DNA from: Acanthopleura granulata
Lineage: Eukaryota; Mollusca; Polyplacophora; Chitonida; Chitonidae
Assembly: GCA_016165875.1 (NCBI GenBank)
Contig: JABBOT010000001.1
Coordinates: 16,444,876-16,508,875, forward strand
Reading direction: 5' to 3'
DNA length: 64,000 bases
The notes beneath the pieces were generated by a model, which had not been told where the DNA came from, made no database searches, and was given only the letters and a program-made list of their open reading frames with translations. The number at the start of each line of letters is the position of its first letter. Position 1 is the first letter of the stretch. The position numbers were made by a program, and so were the translations under genes. Positions 49,601 to 55,914 of this stretch are shown here, one piece after another.

Positions 49601-52600
49601 ATATTCTTCACCCATAAAACTGAGTGCCAGGGTGTACAATTTCTTGTGAACTACATTAAACAACAATCTAATAACTAAGTAAGTAAGTAAATAACTCCTC
49701 TGACATATGATGTGCTTCAGTGCCAGTTTCAGACATGAAGGCTGTCATTAGGGTTTACTTGGGGGGCCTCCGTGGCTCAGTCAGTTAGCGCGCTATCGCA
49801 GCATAATAACCTGAAACCTCTCACCAATGCAGTCGCTGTGAGTTCAAGACAAGCTCATGCTGGCTTCCTCTCCGGCCGTATGTGGGAAGGTCTGTCAGCA
49901 ACCTGCAGATGGTCGTGGGTTTACCCCGGGCTCTGCCCGGTTTCCTCCCAAAGTAATGCTGGCCACCGTCATATAAGTGAAATATTCTTGAGTACGGCGT
50001 AAAACACCAATCAAATAAATAAATAAATAAATAGGGTTTACATGATCTCTGCTTAAATCAGTTTATCAAATATTGTCAAACATGAATTTTATCCTTTCAC
50101 ACCTTGGATCTTTTCTCAAAAGAATTTTATTCCCATCCCTGATTCTGGTGCACTGCTGTGTTTTTTTCGTTCAGCTGGAGAGAGAACAGAGAAGTGGTGT
50201 CCAGCAGCCACAGACAGTAAACGATTTTGATAGGCTGGTGCTGGAATCACCTGACAGCAGCCTGGTCTGGTTGCGTTATGTGGCCCATCACCTGGAAATG
50301 ACAGAGATAGGGAAAGCCAGGGCTGTGGTGGAGAGAGCACTGCAGACAATCAACTTCAGGTGTGTTAGATGTGTTCTCTTCTTCCAAAAAGTTTTTGGTT
50401 TCAAATTATAAATGTTTTGTGGAGATGTTTATATATGTGTCCAGTGAAGTAATGAATGTTACTGTATGTCTTCGAGTGATTTTTGATTTCCATTGGTCAA
50501 TACACGGTCACGTGACATGGAACAAAACATGATATACAATGATAACATGCATCTGACAGCATGCGCTATCTGTATAATATTATACTACAGTATGCCAGTG
50601 AGGAAAGTGTCCAAGAAATGAAAGGTTATTGCTGACTCAGATTTCTTCAAATGTGATGTGATTTAATTTAATACAAGTTAATACATAACTCTTTCTATCC
50701 TCCTAATATTTTATAATACAAGAAATCGAAGACTGTTGCTGACTGAGACCCTGGTTTGTTCAAATTTGATTTCATGTAATTTAATTTAATAAAAGTTTAT
50801 ACATTGCTCTGTTAATTCAGAAACAGAACACCAGTGTTTCATTATATTAACACCATAATGCCTATTATAATTGTGCTATCTTTTGTATCAGCCCGTCAGA
50901 GGATAGATGTCCCATGGTCTGTTATTCCGTCAGTTTATGAATTAAGTGTAATTAAGGCATTGTAAATGTTTTAGTGCATTAGTGAATAAATGAATCTAGT
51001 TCATGCTGTGTGATCTAAAACCTTGCCGAGATGTATGGTGGATTTTCCCTGACCCAAAAATCTTGACAGTGGAATACACTTTATTTCCACATAAACACCA
51101 ATCAAATAAATCAGTGAATAAATGAATAAACATGATACGATTTGGTATTTCCCACAGAGAGGAACAGGAGAAGTTGAACATCTGGGTGGGATACCTGAAC
51201 CTAGAGAATATGTACGGGACAGGGGAGAGTTTGACCACTGTGCTGACCAGGGCACTAGAGCAGAATGACCAGCTCTCAGTCTACAATCAGCTCATCAACA
51301 TCTACGTCAAGTCAGGCAAAATTGAGGTAATGTCTCAGCAGAAAGTGAGGGAGTTGAACCAGACTTCATTCGTGGTACTGGGCATTTCTGCTGTATTGAG
51401 GTAAATGATAGGGTGTATGATTCAGTCAGAAAGTTAGGTTTTTAGCTTCTACATAGCTTGTCATAGATCTGACAAAATATTGGTAAAAGTCTGAGTAAAT
51501 CTAAAATTTAAAGCAACCTTTGGCATGAAATGTTGGTGAAACACATGTAATGTTCAGTACCTGTGGTAAACTTGATGTCCTCATTGGGGTACCTTTCCTG
51601 TGCACTGCCAGGTTGACCGTGGTGAGTTACATGTAGGTGGGATAGCTTGTGATTTGTTGCCACTTGTGGCTTGGCTATTTCACTTCCAAAGTATTAAAAC
51701 GCTAATATTTCATTGTAATGTCAAGAAAGTAAGACATACATGTAATTTGTCATATATACAAAGCTACATGTATTCTTAATTAATTAAGAAACCAAAAGAA
51801 AGCAGTAGGCAGCACCTGGTGCACTTGGGATGTTGTCAACTTGATTCATTAGTCCCAATCAATCAGTGTGGCCGTATCTATCACTGTGCCAAATTGCATG
51901 CTAGTTTCCAAAAGTGTGCGAACAATTTGATTCTGGGAGCTAAGCAAAATGTGTAGGTCCTTCTTATAACACATGAGGAGTAGATGTACTATGTTGCAAG
52001 TTTGCTCATAAAATTTCACAGCAAAGGCAGGTAGGGACAATGGCGCTTGCAGCTTTGTCACAAGGTGCTTTAGGTGGCAACGAAAGGTTCCCCATCGAAA
52101 ATGGTCAAGTTTATTCTCCATATATAATAATGACTTGTTAATCATCTAAATATGAACTGACCGCAAACTTAATATGTTTTGTGTCATGATTCCTAATCAG
52201 GAAGCGGAGAAGCTGTATCAGACTATTATGAAGAAGTTTAGTGGGACCAAAGACGTGTGGGTGAAGTTTGGCATGTTTTACTTCAAGCATGACAACACAG
52301 AGGCAGGGCGTAGATTGTTACAGAGATGCCTCAAGAGTTTACCCAAACGGGACCGTAAGTCACCAAAACAATATGTATATATGCTTGTTGATTTTATTTA
52401 TCTATTTGATTGGCCCTACTGAAGAATATTTCACTTAAACGATGGTGACCGGCATTTGGGGAGGAAATATGTATTTATGTATCCATCCATAAATTTATAG
52501 AAGTATAAACAATTGCAAATACAAAGCTGTAAAAACTGAACCTGACTTAGAGTAAAGCTGTACTTATTCTGTAGAAATTCTGTGAATGTGCCATGTAAAT

Positions 52601-53468
52601 TACTTGTAAAGCAACAAGGTCATGGAGTGCGCTAATAACAAAGTGAATTTAGATTTGTACAAACTGGTAATTTTCAGAGTAACACTTGCCTATAGGAGAT
52701 CTTACTTAAACAGGTCAGATATGGTGAGTGCTAGACATTGTTGCTGGTCACCGCCAGACCATTGTAATCAAGTTATGCTTTTGTATTATCAGATTTGGAG
52801 GTCATCTCCAAATTTGCCCAGCTGGAGTTTAAGTTTGGTGAAGCCGAAAGAGGAAAGACAATGTTTGAGAACATTCTGAGTAACTACCCCAAGAGAACTG
52901 ACCTGTGGTCAGTGTATATAGACATGGTCACTAAATTGGATCAAGTGGACATTGCTAGGTAAGCAGGCTGATTGGAAATAAGGTTACTTAGTGTCATCAC
53001 TTCACTGCTAGACGATCCTGATTTGGCCAAATGAGGCCGGTAGCGAAATTGCTCTGAAGCGAAAAGCTCCATGCATTACTGAAATGGCCTTGTATAAACT
53101 TTGATGTTTCTCTTTTCAGATGTTTGTCAAAAATCAAAATAAACCAACATTTTAAAAATAAGTTTAGATGTATATGTATAACTTGAAAACTGTGAGAATT
53201 TCAATCTTTTTTACGTTGACCTTGACATATGCAAATGCCACTTCTGATCTCATATGATTCATTGCATGTGTTCTGTTTTTATTTTTTTAGACAGTTGTTC
53301 GAGAGAGTTATAAACCTGAAGCTGTCGGTAAAGAAAATGAAATTTTTCTTTAAAAAGTATTTGGACTTCGAAAAATCCTACGGTACAGAGGAGAGTATGC
53401 AGTCTGTGAAGCAGAAAGCCTTGGAGTATGTGGAGTCAAAAGGCTCCCTGGGTGAACTGGAGTACTGA
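12588..53468 (+). CDS. PDCD11: PDCD11 / RRP5 homologue: S1- and HAT-repeat rRNA-processing factor (whole gene; exons 14-23 present twice)
   Basis: A nucleolar protein of the small-subunit processome. In yeast and human it is required for early pre-rRNA cleavages for both subunits. S1 domains bind pre-rRNA and the C-terminal HAT (half-a-TPR) repeats bind partners. I join 42 coding exons (numbered 2-43), ATG at 12641 and TGA at 53466-53468, with every phase compatible. With one copy of the duplicated block the protein is about 1843 residues, or 1861 with a candidate cassette exon; human is 1871. Diagnostic identities include the N-terminal NFPRGG (human SFPRGG), the final-linker DFDRLVL, and EEQEKLN then LNLENMYG in the HAT region. 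The order is a basic N-terminus, a long series of S1 repeats, an acidic/basic linker, then HAT repeats. Exon coordinates are in the block entries. An N gap at 29048-29060 lies inside the gene. Confidence 0.95.
14020..16036 (+). CDS. PDCD11: PDCD11 exons 4-7: first S1 domains
   Basis: Exons 14020-14190, 15105-15266, 15588-15711 and 15909-16036. They encode [27 protein letters not shown] and then [17 protein letters not shown]..., which align with human SPGMLVRCVVSSLGI and the residues before it. Exon 6 carries [19 protein letters not shown], matching human GTVSSLEDHGYLVDIGVDG almost residue for residue. Exons 6 and 7 join in phase 1; the others join in phase 0. Confidence 0.93.
16409..19078 (+). 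CDS. PDCD11: PDCD11 exons 8-13: S1 domains before the duplicated block
   Basis: Exons 16409-16480, 17035-17136, 17536-17745, 18327-18394, 18600-18656 and 19018-19078. Exon 8 ends [12 protein letters not shown] (human LPGLVVKAQVQK). Exon 10 has [19 protein letters not shown] (human ACILCVHPRTRVVHLSLRP). Exon 13 has [11 protein letters not shown], matching human YHDIEPGAVVK. Exons 11-13 are very short (68, 57 and 61 bp) and join through phases 2, 2 and 0. A family 1 SINE lies in the intron between exons 9 and 10. Exon 13 is the last single-copy exon before the duplication. Confidence 0.92.
17220..17393 (+). mobile_element. SINE, family 1, 5'-truncated, in PDCD11 intron 9
   Basis: ATGCTGGCTTCCTCTC, GTGGGAAGGTCTGCC, CTCTGCCCAGTTTCCTCCCA, TTGAGTACAGTGTAAAAC and (TAAA)n appear in family order. 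Confidence 0.85.
19321..19890. repeat. 50-bp minisatellite, 11 units (copy A)
   Basis: The unit contains ACAGAACCTTATATTTAATA and ACCTCACACAGCAAAGTGTA, with a period of exactly 50 bases from 19321 to 19871. Units differ at a few positions (GAACC/GAGCC, CAGCA/CAACA, AATTG/AATGG). It lies in PDCD11 intron 13. Copy B has about 15 units. Confidence 0.95.
20111..28973 (+). CDS. PDCD11: PDCD11 exons 14-23, copy A: central S1 domains
   Basis: Exons 20111-20257, 20557-20736, 21455-21589, 22096-22167, 23044-23235, 23970-24044, 24639-24734, 25540-25762, 27595-27741 and 28837-28973 (468 codons, starting and ending in phase 0). Matches to human include [30 protein letters not shown] and [16 protein letters not shown]. 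The exon 18 donor is a weak GTATCC; it is supported by the human alignment, where exon 19 [10 protein letters not shown].. FSEI continues the domain. In this copy exon 22 would splice straight to exon 23, leaving a short S1 linker (EFVEG then QTFETG). Exon 15 is preceded by a GTT microsatellite in place of a pyrimidine tract. Confidence 0.9.
22720..22775 (+). mobile_element. 3' end of a CATTC-tailed SINE, family 3 (copy A)
   Basis: GATATGACTGAAAAATTGCC, then GATGTGGCGTCAAACCATAA, then (CATT)n. The same ending occurs in copy B at about 32680-32740 and independently at 61745-61815. I recognise this tail as common in molluscan DNA. Confidence 0.65.
24783..25036 (+). mobile_element. SINE, family 1, nearly full length (copy A, intron 20)
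   Basis: Begins at TTAGCACACTAGTGCAAGGT, includes the B-box region GATGGCTGTGAGTTCAAGCC and the family body, and ends CAACATAAAACACCAATC with (AAAT/GAAT)n. Copy B counterpart: 34720-34975. Confidence 0.88.
26252..26480 (+). mobile_element. SINE, family 1 (copy A, intron 21)
   Basis: Head GGTTTAGCATGCTAGTACAG, B-box region CTACCGCTGTGAGTTTAAAC, body with a deletion, and tail TATAGCATAAAACACCAATC then (AAAT)n. Copy B counterpart: 36202-36428. Confidence 0.88.
27335..27560 (+). mobile_element. Composite of SINE 3' fragments, families 1 and 2 (copy A, intron 21)
   Basis: 27335-27434 is a family 1 copy internally deleted between GTGGTTAAAACACTTG and CCCCACCGTAATGCTGG. It is followed at once by a family 2 3' part (AACAGCTTGCCAAAGATCAG to TATAAAACTGACTGCCATCA) ending about 27560, 34 bases before exon 22. 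Copy B counterpart: 37445-37676. Confidence 0.7.
27783..28172. repeat. G-rich minisatellite (copy A, intron 22)
   Basis: Units of about 20 bases built from GGGGAGTGTCTGGAGGTGT and GGGGAGTGTCTAGAGGCAT variants, starting 42 bases after exon 22. The plus (sense) strand is strongly G-rich with frequent runs of 4-6 G. It is open in one frame, but this is a consequence of the repeat. Copy B: 37903-38270. Confidence 0.95.
28238..28315 (+). mobile_element. SINE, family 1, 3' end only (copy A, intron 22)
   Basis: CATAATGCTGGCTACCATTA, AAGTGAAATATTCTTGAATA and ACATAAAACACCAATGAAAT then (AAAT)n. It sits just after the G-rich minisatellite. Copy B: 38337-38411. Confidence 0.85.
29048..29060. other. Assembly gap (13 N)
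   Basis: Thirteen N bases. The left side is intron 23 sequence of copy A; the right side jumps back to intron 13 sequence. The gap therefore marks a join between two contigs carrying the same genomic segment. Confidence 0.99.
29151..29900. repeat. 50-bp minisatellite, about 15 units with a 300-bp higher-order repeat (copy B)
   Basis: Same 50-bp unit as at 19321-19890. Six-unit blocks repeat with a 300-base period: the unit variants over 29281-29520 recur in the same order at 29581-29820. That implies a recent block duplication. Confidence 0.93.
30120..39166 (+). CDS. PDCD11: PDCD11 exons 14-23, copy B
   Basis: Exons 30120-30266, 30563-30742, 31479-31613, 32073-32144, 33008-33199, 33907-33981, 34577-34672, 35482-35704, 37709-37855 and 39030-39166. 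All lengths, phases and splice sites equal those of copy A. Ten residues differ, A to B: H>P and Q>E in exon 14, V>I in 15, V>M in 16, A>P in 17, R>K in 18, I>V in 21, I>V in 22, Y>H and H>E in 23. No frame is broken, so both copies look functional as sequence. The B form has PEKK in exon 14 as in human, and VELSL in exon 23, closer to the S1 consensus. A candidate extra exon between 22 and 23 is listed separately. Confidence 0.9.
32680..32740 (+). mobile_element. 3' end of a CATTC-tailed SINE, family 3 (copy B)
   Basis: Counterpart of 22720-22775, with one fewer CATT unit. Confidence 0.65.
34720..34975 (+). mobile_element. SINE, family 1 (copy B, intron 20)
   Basis: Counterpart of 24783-25036 at the same intron position, with small substitutions and a longer GAAT tail. 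Confidence 0.88.
36202..36428 (+). mobile_element. SINE, family 1 (copy B, intron 21)
   Basis: Counterpart of 26252-26480 at the same position, so the insertion predates the split of the two copies. Confidence 0.88.
36801..37025. repeat. 75-bp unit in three tandem copies (copy B only)
   Basis: GTAGACCTACACTGCTTGCC starts at 36801, 36876 and 36951. Copy A has the unit once, near 26851. The unit carries CTGCTTGC near its start and GCAAGCA near its end, so each unit could fold back on itself. Confidence 0.93.
37445..37676 (+). mobile_element. Composite of SINE 3' fragments, families 1 and 2 (copy B, intron 21)
   Basis: Counterpart of 27335-27560. The family 1 part ends in AAATAAATAAAT and is followed directly by the family 2 3' part. 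Confidence 0.7.
37903..38270. repeat. G-rich minisatellite (copy B, intron 22)
   Basis: Same unit types as at 27783-28172 but in a different order and number, with three consecutive GTCTGGGGGTGTGGGGGA units near 38150-38210. Confidence 0.95.
38337..38411 (+). mobile_element. SINE, family 1, 3' end only (copy B, intron 22)
   Basis: Counterpart of 28238-28315. Confidence 0.85.
38666..38719 (+). CDS. PDCD11: Candidate 54-bp cassette exon of PDCD11 between exons 22 and 23 (copy B only)
   Basis: Preceded by the good acceptor ATTTTTGCAG and followed by GTATCT. Read in the phase set by exon 22 it gives [18 protein letters not shown] then a split serine codon, and it is symmetric (phase 1 to phase 1), so the downstream frame is kept. 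Sequence of the form LSDK fits the loop between the G..G strand and the F.VGQ strand of an S1 domain, a segment otherwise too short here compared with human. If the exon ran to 38734 it would encode ILEVG+Q, a better S1 consensus, but no GT follows that point. The whole exon lies inside the 93 bp missing from copy A. Confidence 0.45.
39587..43525 (+). CDS. PDCD11: PDCD11 exons 24-31: S1 domains after the duplicated block
   Basis: Exons 39587-39700, 39888-39955, 41047-41172, 41601-41694, 41993-42081, 42236-42298, 43107-43197 and 43442-43525. Exon 24 starts [20 protein letters not shown], a clear S1 opening. Exons 28-29 give [20 protein letters not shown], which parallels human [20 protein letters not shown]. 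Exon 30 gives [13 protein letters not shown], the start of the next S1 domain. All junction phases agree. A reverse SINE lies in intron 25 and a forward one in intron 29. Confidence 0.92.
40752..40922 (-). mobile_element. SINE, family 1, reverse orientation, in PDCD11 intron 25
   Basis: TTACTTATTTGATTGGCATT, then GCCATACTCAGGAATGTTTC, ATGGTGGGAGAAAACC, ATAGGTTGCCGGCAAACCTT and CTGAGAGGA. This is the family 1 body in reverse, diverged. Confidence 0.8.
42698..42904 (+). mobile_element. SINE, family 1, in PDCD11 intron 29
   Basis: GATTAGCATGCCTATCACCA, B-box region GTTGCTGTGAGTTCGGCC, body ATGGGAAGGTCTGCCAGTGG, tail ACGTAAAACACAAATTGAAT. Confidence 0.8.
43625..43905 (+). mobile_element. Probable diverged SINE, family 2, in PDCD11 intron 31
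   Basis: TAGTGGTTAAGTTCATGAAT resembles a tRNA A-box region and GGCAGTTTGAATTCTGCTTC a B-box region. They are followed by GCAAGGTGCATTGGTTTAGT and TTTCCTCTGCTCGTAATCCA, similar in order to family 2 endings. Strongly diverged. Confidence 0.35.
44630..44967 (+). mobile_element. SINE, family 2, in PDCD11 intron 31
   Basis: CACAGTGGTTAAGAAGATTG (A-box region) and GGTGCGGATTTAATTCCTGC (B-box region), then GGACTTTGTAGATTGCCTTG, AACTTGCCAGTGGTAGGTGT, and TTTCCTCCACCCATAAAGCT. Its 3' end touches the start of a full-length family 1 element. Confidence 0.65.
44968..45241 (+). mobile_element. SINE, family 1, full length (reference copy)
   Basis: The head TGGCTCAGTCAGTTAGCG fits a tRNA A box and GTCGCTGTGAGTTCAAGTCC a B box. 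The body continues through GGAAGGTCTGCCAGCAACCT, CCCCCGGGCTCTGCCCGG, ATGCTGGCCGCAGTCGTATA, TTCTTGAGTACGGTATAAAA and (TAAA)n. About 270 bp. It is the cleanest copy together with 49761-50034. Confidence 0.92.
45588..47564 (+). CDS. PDCD11: PDCD11 exons 32-35: last S1 domains
   Basis: Exons 45588-45687, 46367-46631, 46776-46901 and 47451-47564. Exon 32: [22 protein letters not shown] (human FRVGQALRATVV..LCLSLTG). Exon 33: [11 protein letters not shown], matching human DSYSETPLEDF. Exon 34: [20 protein letters not shown] (human DPEINSIQDIKEGQLLRGYV). Exon 35: [18 protein letters not shown]. The acceptor of exon 35 (GTTTGGGAAG) has a poor pyrimidine tract but is fixed by the human alignment and by phase. 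Confidence 0.93.
47880..49207 (+). CDS. PDCD11: PDCD11 exons 36-38: charged linker between S1 and HAT regions
   Basis: Exons 47880-48207 (328 bp, the largest), 48801-48944 and 49139-49207. Exon 36 finishes the last S1 domain ([15 protein letters not shown]; human VELSFLPGDTGKPDV) and turns into a Lys/Glu/Ser-rich disordered stretch ending in [15 protein letters not shown]. Exon 37 keeps [14 protein letters not shown], as human PRLQLSSGFAWNVG. Exon 38 is a basic helix ([17 protein letters not shown]). Confidence 0.92.
49236..49526 (+). mobile_element. Probable tRNA-derived SINE, a different head type, in PDCD11 intron 38
   Basis: AGAAGGTTAGAGTGTCTGCC resembles an A box and CCAGGTCCGATCCAGCGTCA a B box. 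The end TGAAAAATTTTTGAGTACTG then CGTAAAACGTAAGCATGC has the same tail plan as family 1. Confidence 0.6.
49540..49695 (+). mobile_element. SINE, family 2, 3' part, in PDCD11 intron 38
   Basis: AAAACTTGCCAAAAGTGAGT, GGTTTACCCCAAGTGC, TTCACCCATAAAACTGAGTG and ATTAAACAACAATCTAATAA, then (TAAG)n. Confidence 0.6.
49761..50034 (+). mobile_element. SINE, family 1, full length, in PDCD11 intron 38
   Basis: GGCCTCCGTGGCTCAGTCAG head, GTCGCTGTGAGTTCAAGACA B-box region, complete body, GAGTACGGCGTAAAACACCA and five TAAA units. Low divergence from 44968-45241 suggests recent activity. It ends about 140 bases before exon 39. Confidence 0.92.
50175..53468 (+). CDS. PDCD11: PDCD11 exons 39-43: C-terminal HAT repeats and stop
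   Basis: Exons 50175-50359, 51158-51326, 52201-52354, 52793-52958 and 53291-53468. These are the best conserved parts of the gene: [19 protein letters not shown] (human DFDRLVLSSPNSSILWLQY), [53 protein letters not shown] and [13 protein letters not shown]. They form the half-a-TPR helix pairs that in yeast Rrp5 dock other pre-ribosome factors. The protein ends GELEY. Phases 2, 0, 1, 2 join cleanly. Confidence 0.96.
52388..52465 (-). mobile_element. SINE, family 1, 3' fragment, reverse orientation, in PDCD11 intron 41
   Basis: TTTTATTTATCTATTTGATT, then GAAGAATATTTCACTTAAAC and GATGGTGACCGGCATT. Short and truncated. Confidence 0.75.
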
Positions 53469-53524
53469 GTGGTGAAGATATCTTCCTCACACTTCACACA
53501 ATTGCTGTTATACTGGGACAAAAT

Positions 53525-53530
53525 AATAAA
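53525..53530 (+). terminator. Poly(A) signal of PDCD11
   Basis: AATAAA 57 bases after the stop codon, followed by CATGATTTTT and GACAGTGACG. A near-duplicate of the surrounding 50 bases, including another AATAAA, lies at 53824-53829. Confidence 0.75.
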
Positions 53531-53589
53531 CATGATTTTTGGACAGTGACGTTTATCTGAATGGGACACTCTACTACTAGAAGAAAGAG

Positions 53590-53790
53590 TCTCAATTGTT
53601 ATTTGCCTGAACGGCCTCTTACCAATGAGGCTTCAGGCTGAAATCCAGCCCTCACTGGTGCATCTATGACTTGACGTCAGAAGATCTGTTAGGTACCTGG
53701 CGAAAGGCGGTTGTTTAATCTGGGCCTTCAGGGCACCCAAGCTGGCTGCCATCGTAAAAGGGAAGTATGCATTAAACACCAACCATAAAG
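53590..53790 (+). mobile_element. Probable diverged SINE between the two poly(A) repeats
   Basis: TTACCAATGAGGCTTCAGGC (B-box-side text), TGAAATCCAGCCCTCACTGG, AGGTACCTGGCGAAAGGCGG, CACCCAAGCTGGCTGCCATC and ATTAAACACCAACC follow family 1/2 order. Confidence 0.5.
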
Positions 53791-53823
53791 ATTCAGTTGA
53801 TTACTATTATACCGAGATGAAAT

Positions 53824-53829
53824 AATAAA
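53824..53829 (+). terminator. Second, duplicated poly(A) signal
   Basis: The context ATAATAAACATGATATTTG copies ATAATAAACATGATTTTTG at 53523. It could serve as an alternative 3' end about 300 bases further on. Confidence 0.4.
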
Positions 53830-53849
53830 CATGATATTTGTACAGTGTG

Positions 53850-54955
53850 CCATGTGTCGTTACTTTTGTCTTTTCGCAGGTATGCAGATCAGTTAGTAAT
53901 GCGGTATGTTAAATATTGCTCCTGAACAATGCCTTTAGCGTTTCAGTTCAACCTTTGCAAGCTTTCTAGCTACCGTCGAAGAATTATGCTCCTGTATTAA
54001 TGATGTCAGGTGTTAATGATGATTTCTTCCATCCATAAAAGAAAAAATCAGGTATGTGAATTATTCTTGAGTACTACATAAACATTTTCGTATAAATACG
54101 CATCGTTGCTGACTTTATCATGTGTCGCTGGAATTCTGACACAACGATAATCGACTGTAATACTGTATTATACTAGTAGCATTCGAATGTATGCAAAGTT
54201 GACGTATTCCGTACCAACAATTGCAGTCATTTTCTAAACATTTTGATTCATGTCAAAAACAAATTTACCTTACTATAGCAAGGGTATCATATTACTAATG
54301 TCACCAAATACCGCTGAAAGGGACAAAATATAACTACGGCGTAAAACACCAACAAATAAATTAATACAATGGGTGTATGCATACATGTGTTTATAATAGA
54401 TGCACCTCCTAAAATTGCCCTGATTGAGTAAACGTAAATGACCTCACGTTCCACTGGAGAGAAACTCACAGCTATCACATTGTTGACAGGTACCTAGGTC
54501 ATTACGCCGCACTGGCTTGCTAACCACTTCGGCCACGGAGACCGCCGATAACACATTATACATCGAACTGTTACAGCACTCGCGCATGTGTTGTGCATTT
54601 TTAACCTTTTCTACATTTTTACATTTCTACATTTTTGGAGAATTTCCCACTTCTAAAGAAATTGGCATTGCACTTGCTGTACTTTCCGTATATTTTCTGC
54701 TTTTCCGTCTATTTGATGTAGTGTGTATTTTTCACTTGTGTGTGAATTTGGCAAGTGTGTATAAAAAGACGATTAACAAAACACCAGCATGAACTGTAGG
54801 TGTGTGGTATTACTTTTCGGAAGTCACTGCCCTTAGACGGTAACCATCTGTTATGTGTAGGTAAGTGAGGCTTGACGTTCAGGATCAGTAGTCAGTGGTA
54901 GAATGATCTGTTAACACGTTTTCCTCGAAAACGGTGAATACGGTAAACGGTCAAT
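53850..54955. other. Intergenic DNA without a supported gene
   Basis: No splice-consistent exon chain was found. A short SINE tail remnant (GGCGTAAAACACCAACAAAT near 54340) is present. The 91-codon open frame from 54517 is Phe/Leu-rich with no recognisable domain. Confidence 0.5.
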
Positions 54956-55131
54956 GTCAGCTCGAAGTCCATTCCAAGCCGGCTTCTCCGGTCGTACGTG
55001 ATAAAGTCTGCCAGCAACCTCTGGATGGTTGCGGGTTTCCTCCGGATGTGTCCTGTTCCCTCCCACCATAATGCTGCGTGGTTGCCGTCATATAAACTTG
55101 AGTACCAATCAAATAAATAAATTAATTAAAG
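54956..55131 (+). mobile_element. SINE, family 1, diverged
   Basis: CGGTCGTACGTGATAAAGTC, TGCCAGCAACCTCTGGATGG, CCCTCCCACCATAATGCTGC and ACCAATCAAATAAATAAA, with deletions in the tail region. Confidence 0.8.
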
Positions 55132-55360
55132 ATCAATAAAACAAATCAAATATGTAAATCAAAGACTTTAAATTGGAACCTACGTGTAGTTACCTCGGTA
55201 TGAAACTGCCTATGCCATGAAATCTTTCTCTGAAGCGGTTAACTTAGGTCGTGAAATAACGCCGAGGGAATAACACTTGTCATAGGTGAGTTTGGTGACT
55301 TGAAAATACAGGGAAGATCAACATTTGAATGTGTATAGTCACCAGTCATATAGAAATAGA

Positions 55361-55576
55361 TGGTGCCTCCAGTGGTGAGCGTGCCAGTGCAATGCAATGA
55401 CCCAGGTGCCCTTCGCCAATGCGATCTCTTAAGTTTAAGCCCAGCTGTGGCTGGTATGGCTATCATGTCCGGTCGTACCTGGAAAGAGTCCAGTTTCCTC
55501 CCACCATAATGCTGACAGCCAACGTATAAGTGAAATATTTTGGGGTACGGCATAAAACGCCGTTCAAATAAATAAA
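55361..55576 (+). mobile_element. SINE, family 1
   Basis: GGTGAGCGTGCCAGTGCAAT head, GCGATCTCTTAAGTTTAAGC B-box region, TTTCCTCCCACCATAATGCT, GGGGTACGGCATAAAACGCC, (AAAT)n. The 138-codon minus-strand open frame over it is repeat-derived. Confidence 0.85.
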
Positions 55577-55599
55577 GGAACAGACACAAATAATATAGG

Positions 55600-55914
55600 A
55601 AACCGTATTGCAGTGGTTGGAGATACTTGGAAACATGCACGTGGCACCAATTCAAACTCGGTCTTGAACACGGGGTTTGTAGATTCCCCGACTCTCACTG
55701 CTTGTCGGGCCTTGGCTACACTAAGCGTTGGGAATCGCTCGTCTGGCGGTTTGCATAGTCTAACACTCGTTGTAGACCATTTGTCTTTCAGCTGTCAATG
55801 GTTTACGCCGGACACTCCCGTTTCCTGCGCCCATAAACCTGACAGCCATTGTAGAAGTGGAAAGTTTCTGAGAACGACGTTAAGCAACAATGAAATAAAG
55901 AAATAAAATATACA
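55600..55914 (+). mobile_element. SINE, family 2
   Basis: CAGTGGTTGGAGATACTTGG and CAATTCAAACTCGGTCTTGA head region, GGTTTGTAGATTCCCCGACT, GGGCCTTGGCTACACTAAGC, GTTTCCTGCGCCCATAAACC, TGACAGCCATTGTAGAAGTG, AGCAACAATGAAATAAAGAA. A good example of the family 2 tail. Confidence 0.7.

Noticed and set aside
55239..55655. 138-codon minus-strand open frame
   Set aside because: It runs antisense across a family 1 SINE (55361-55576).
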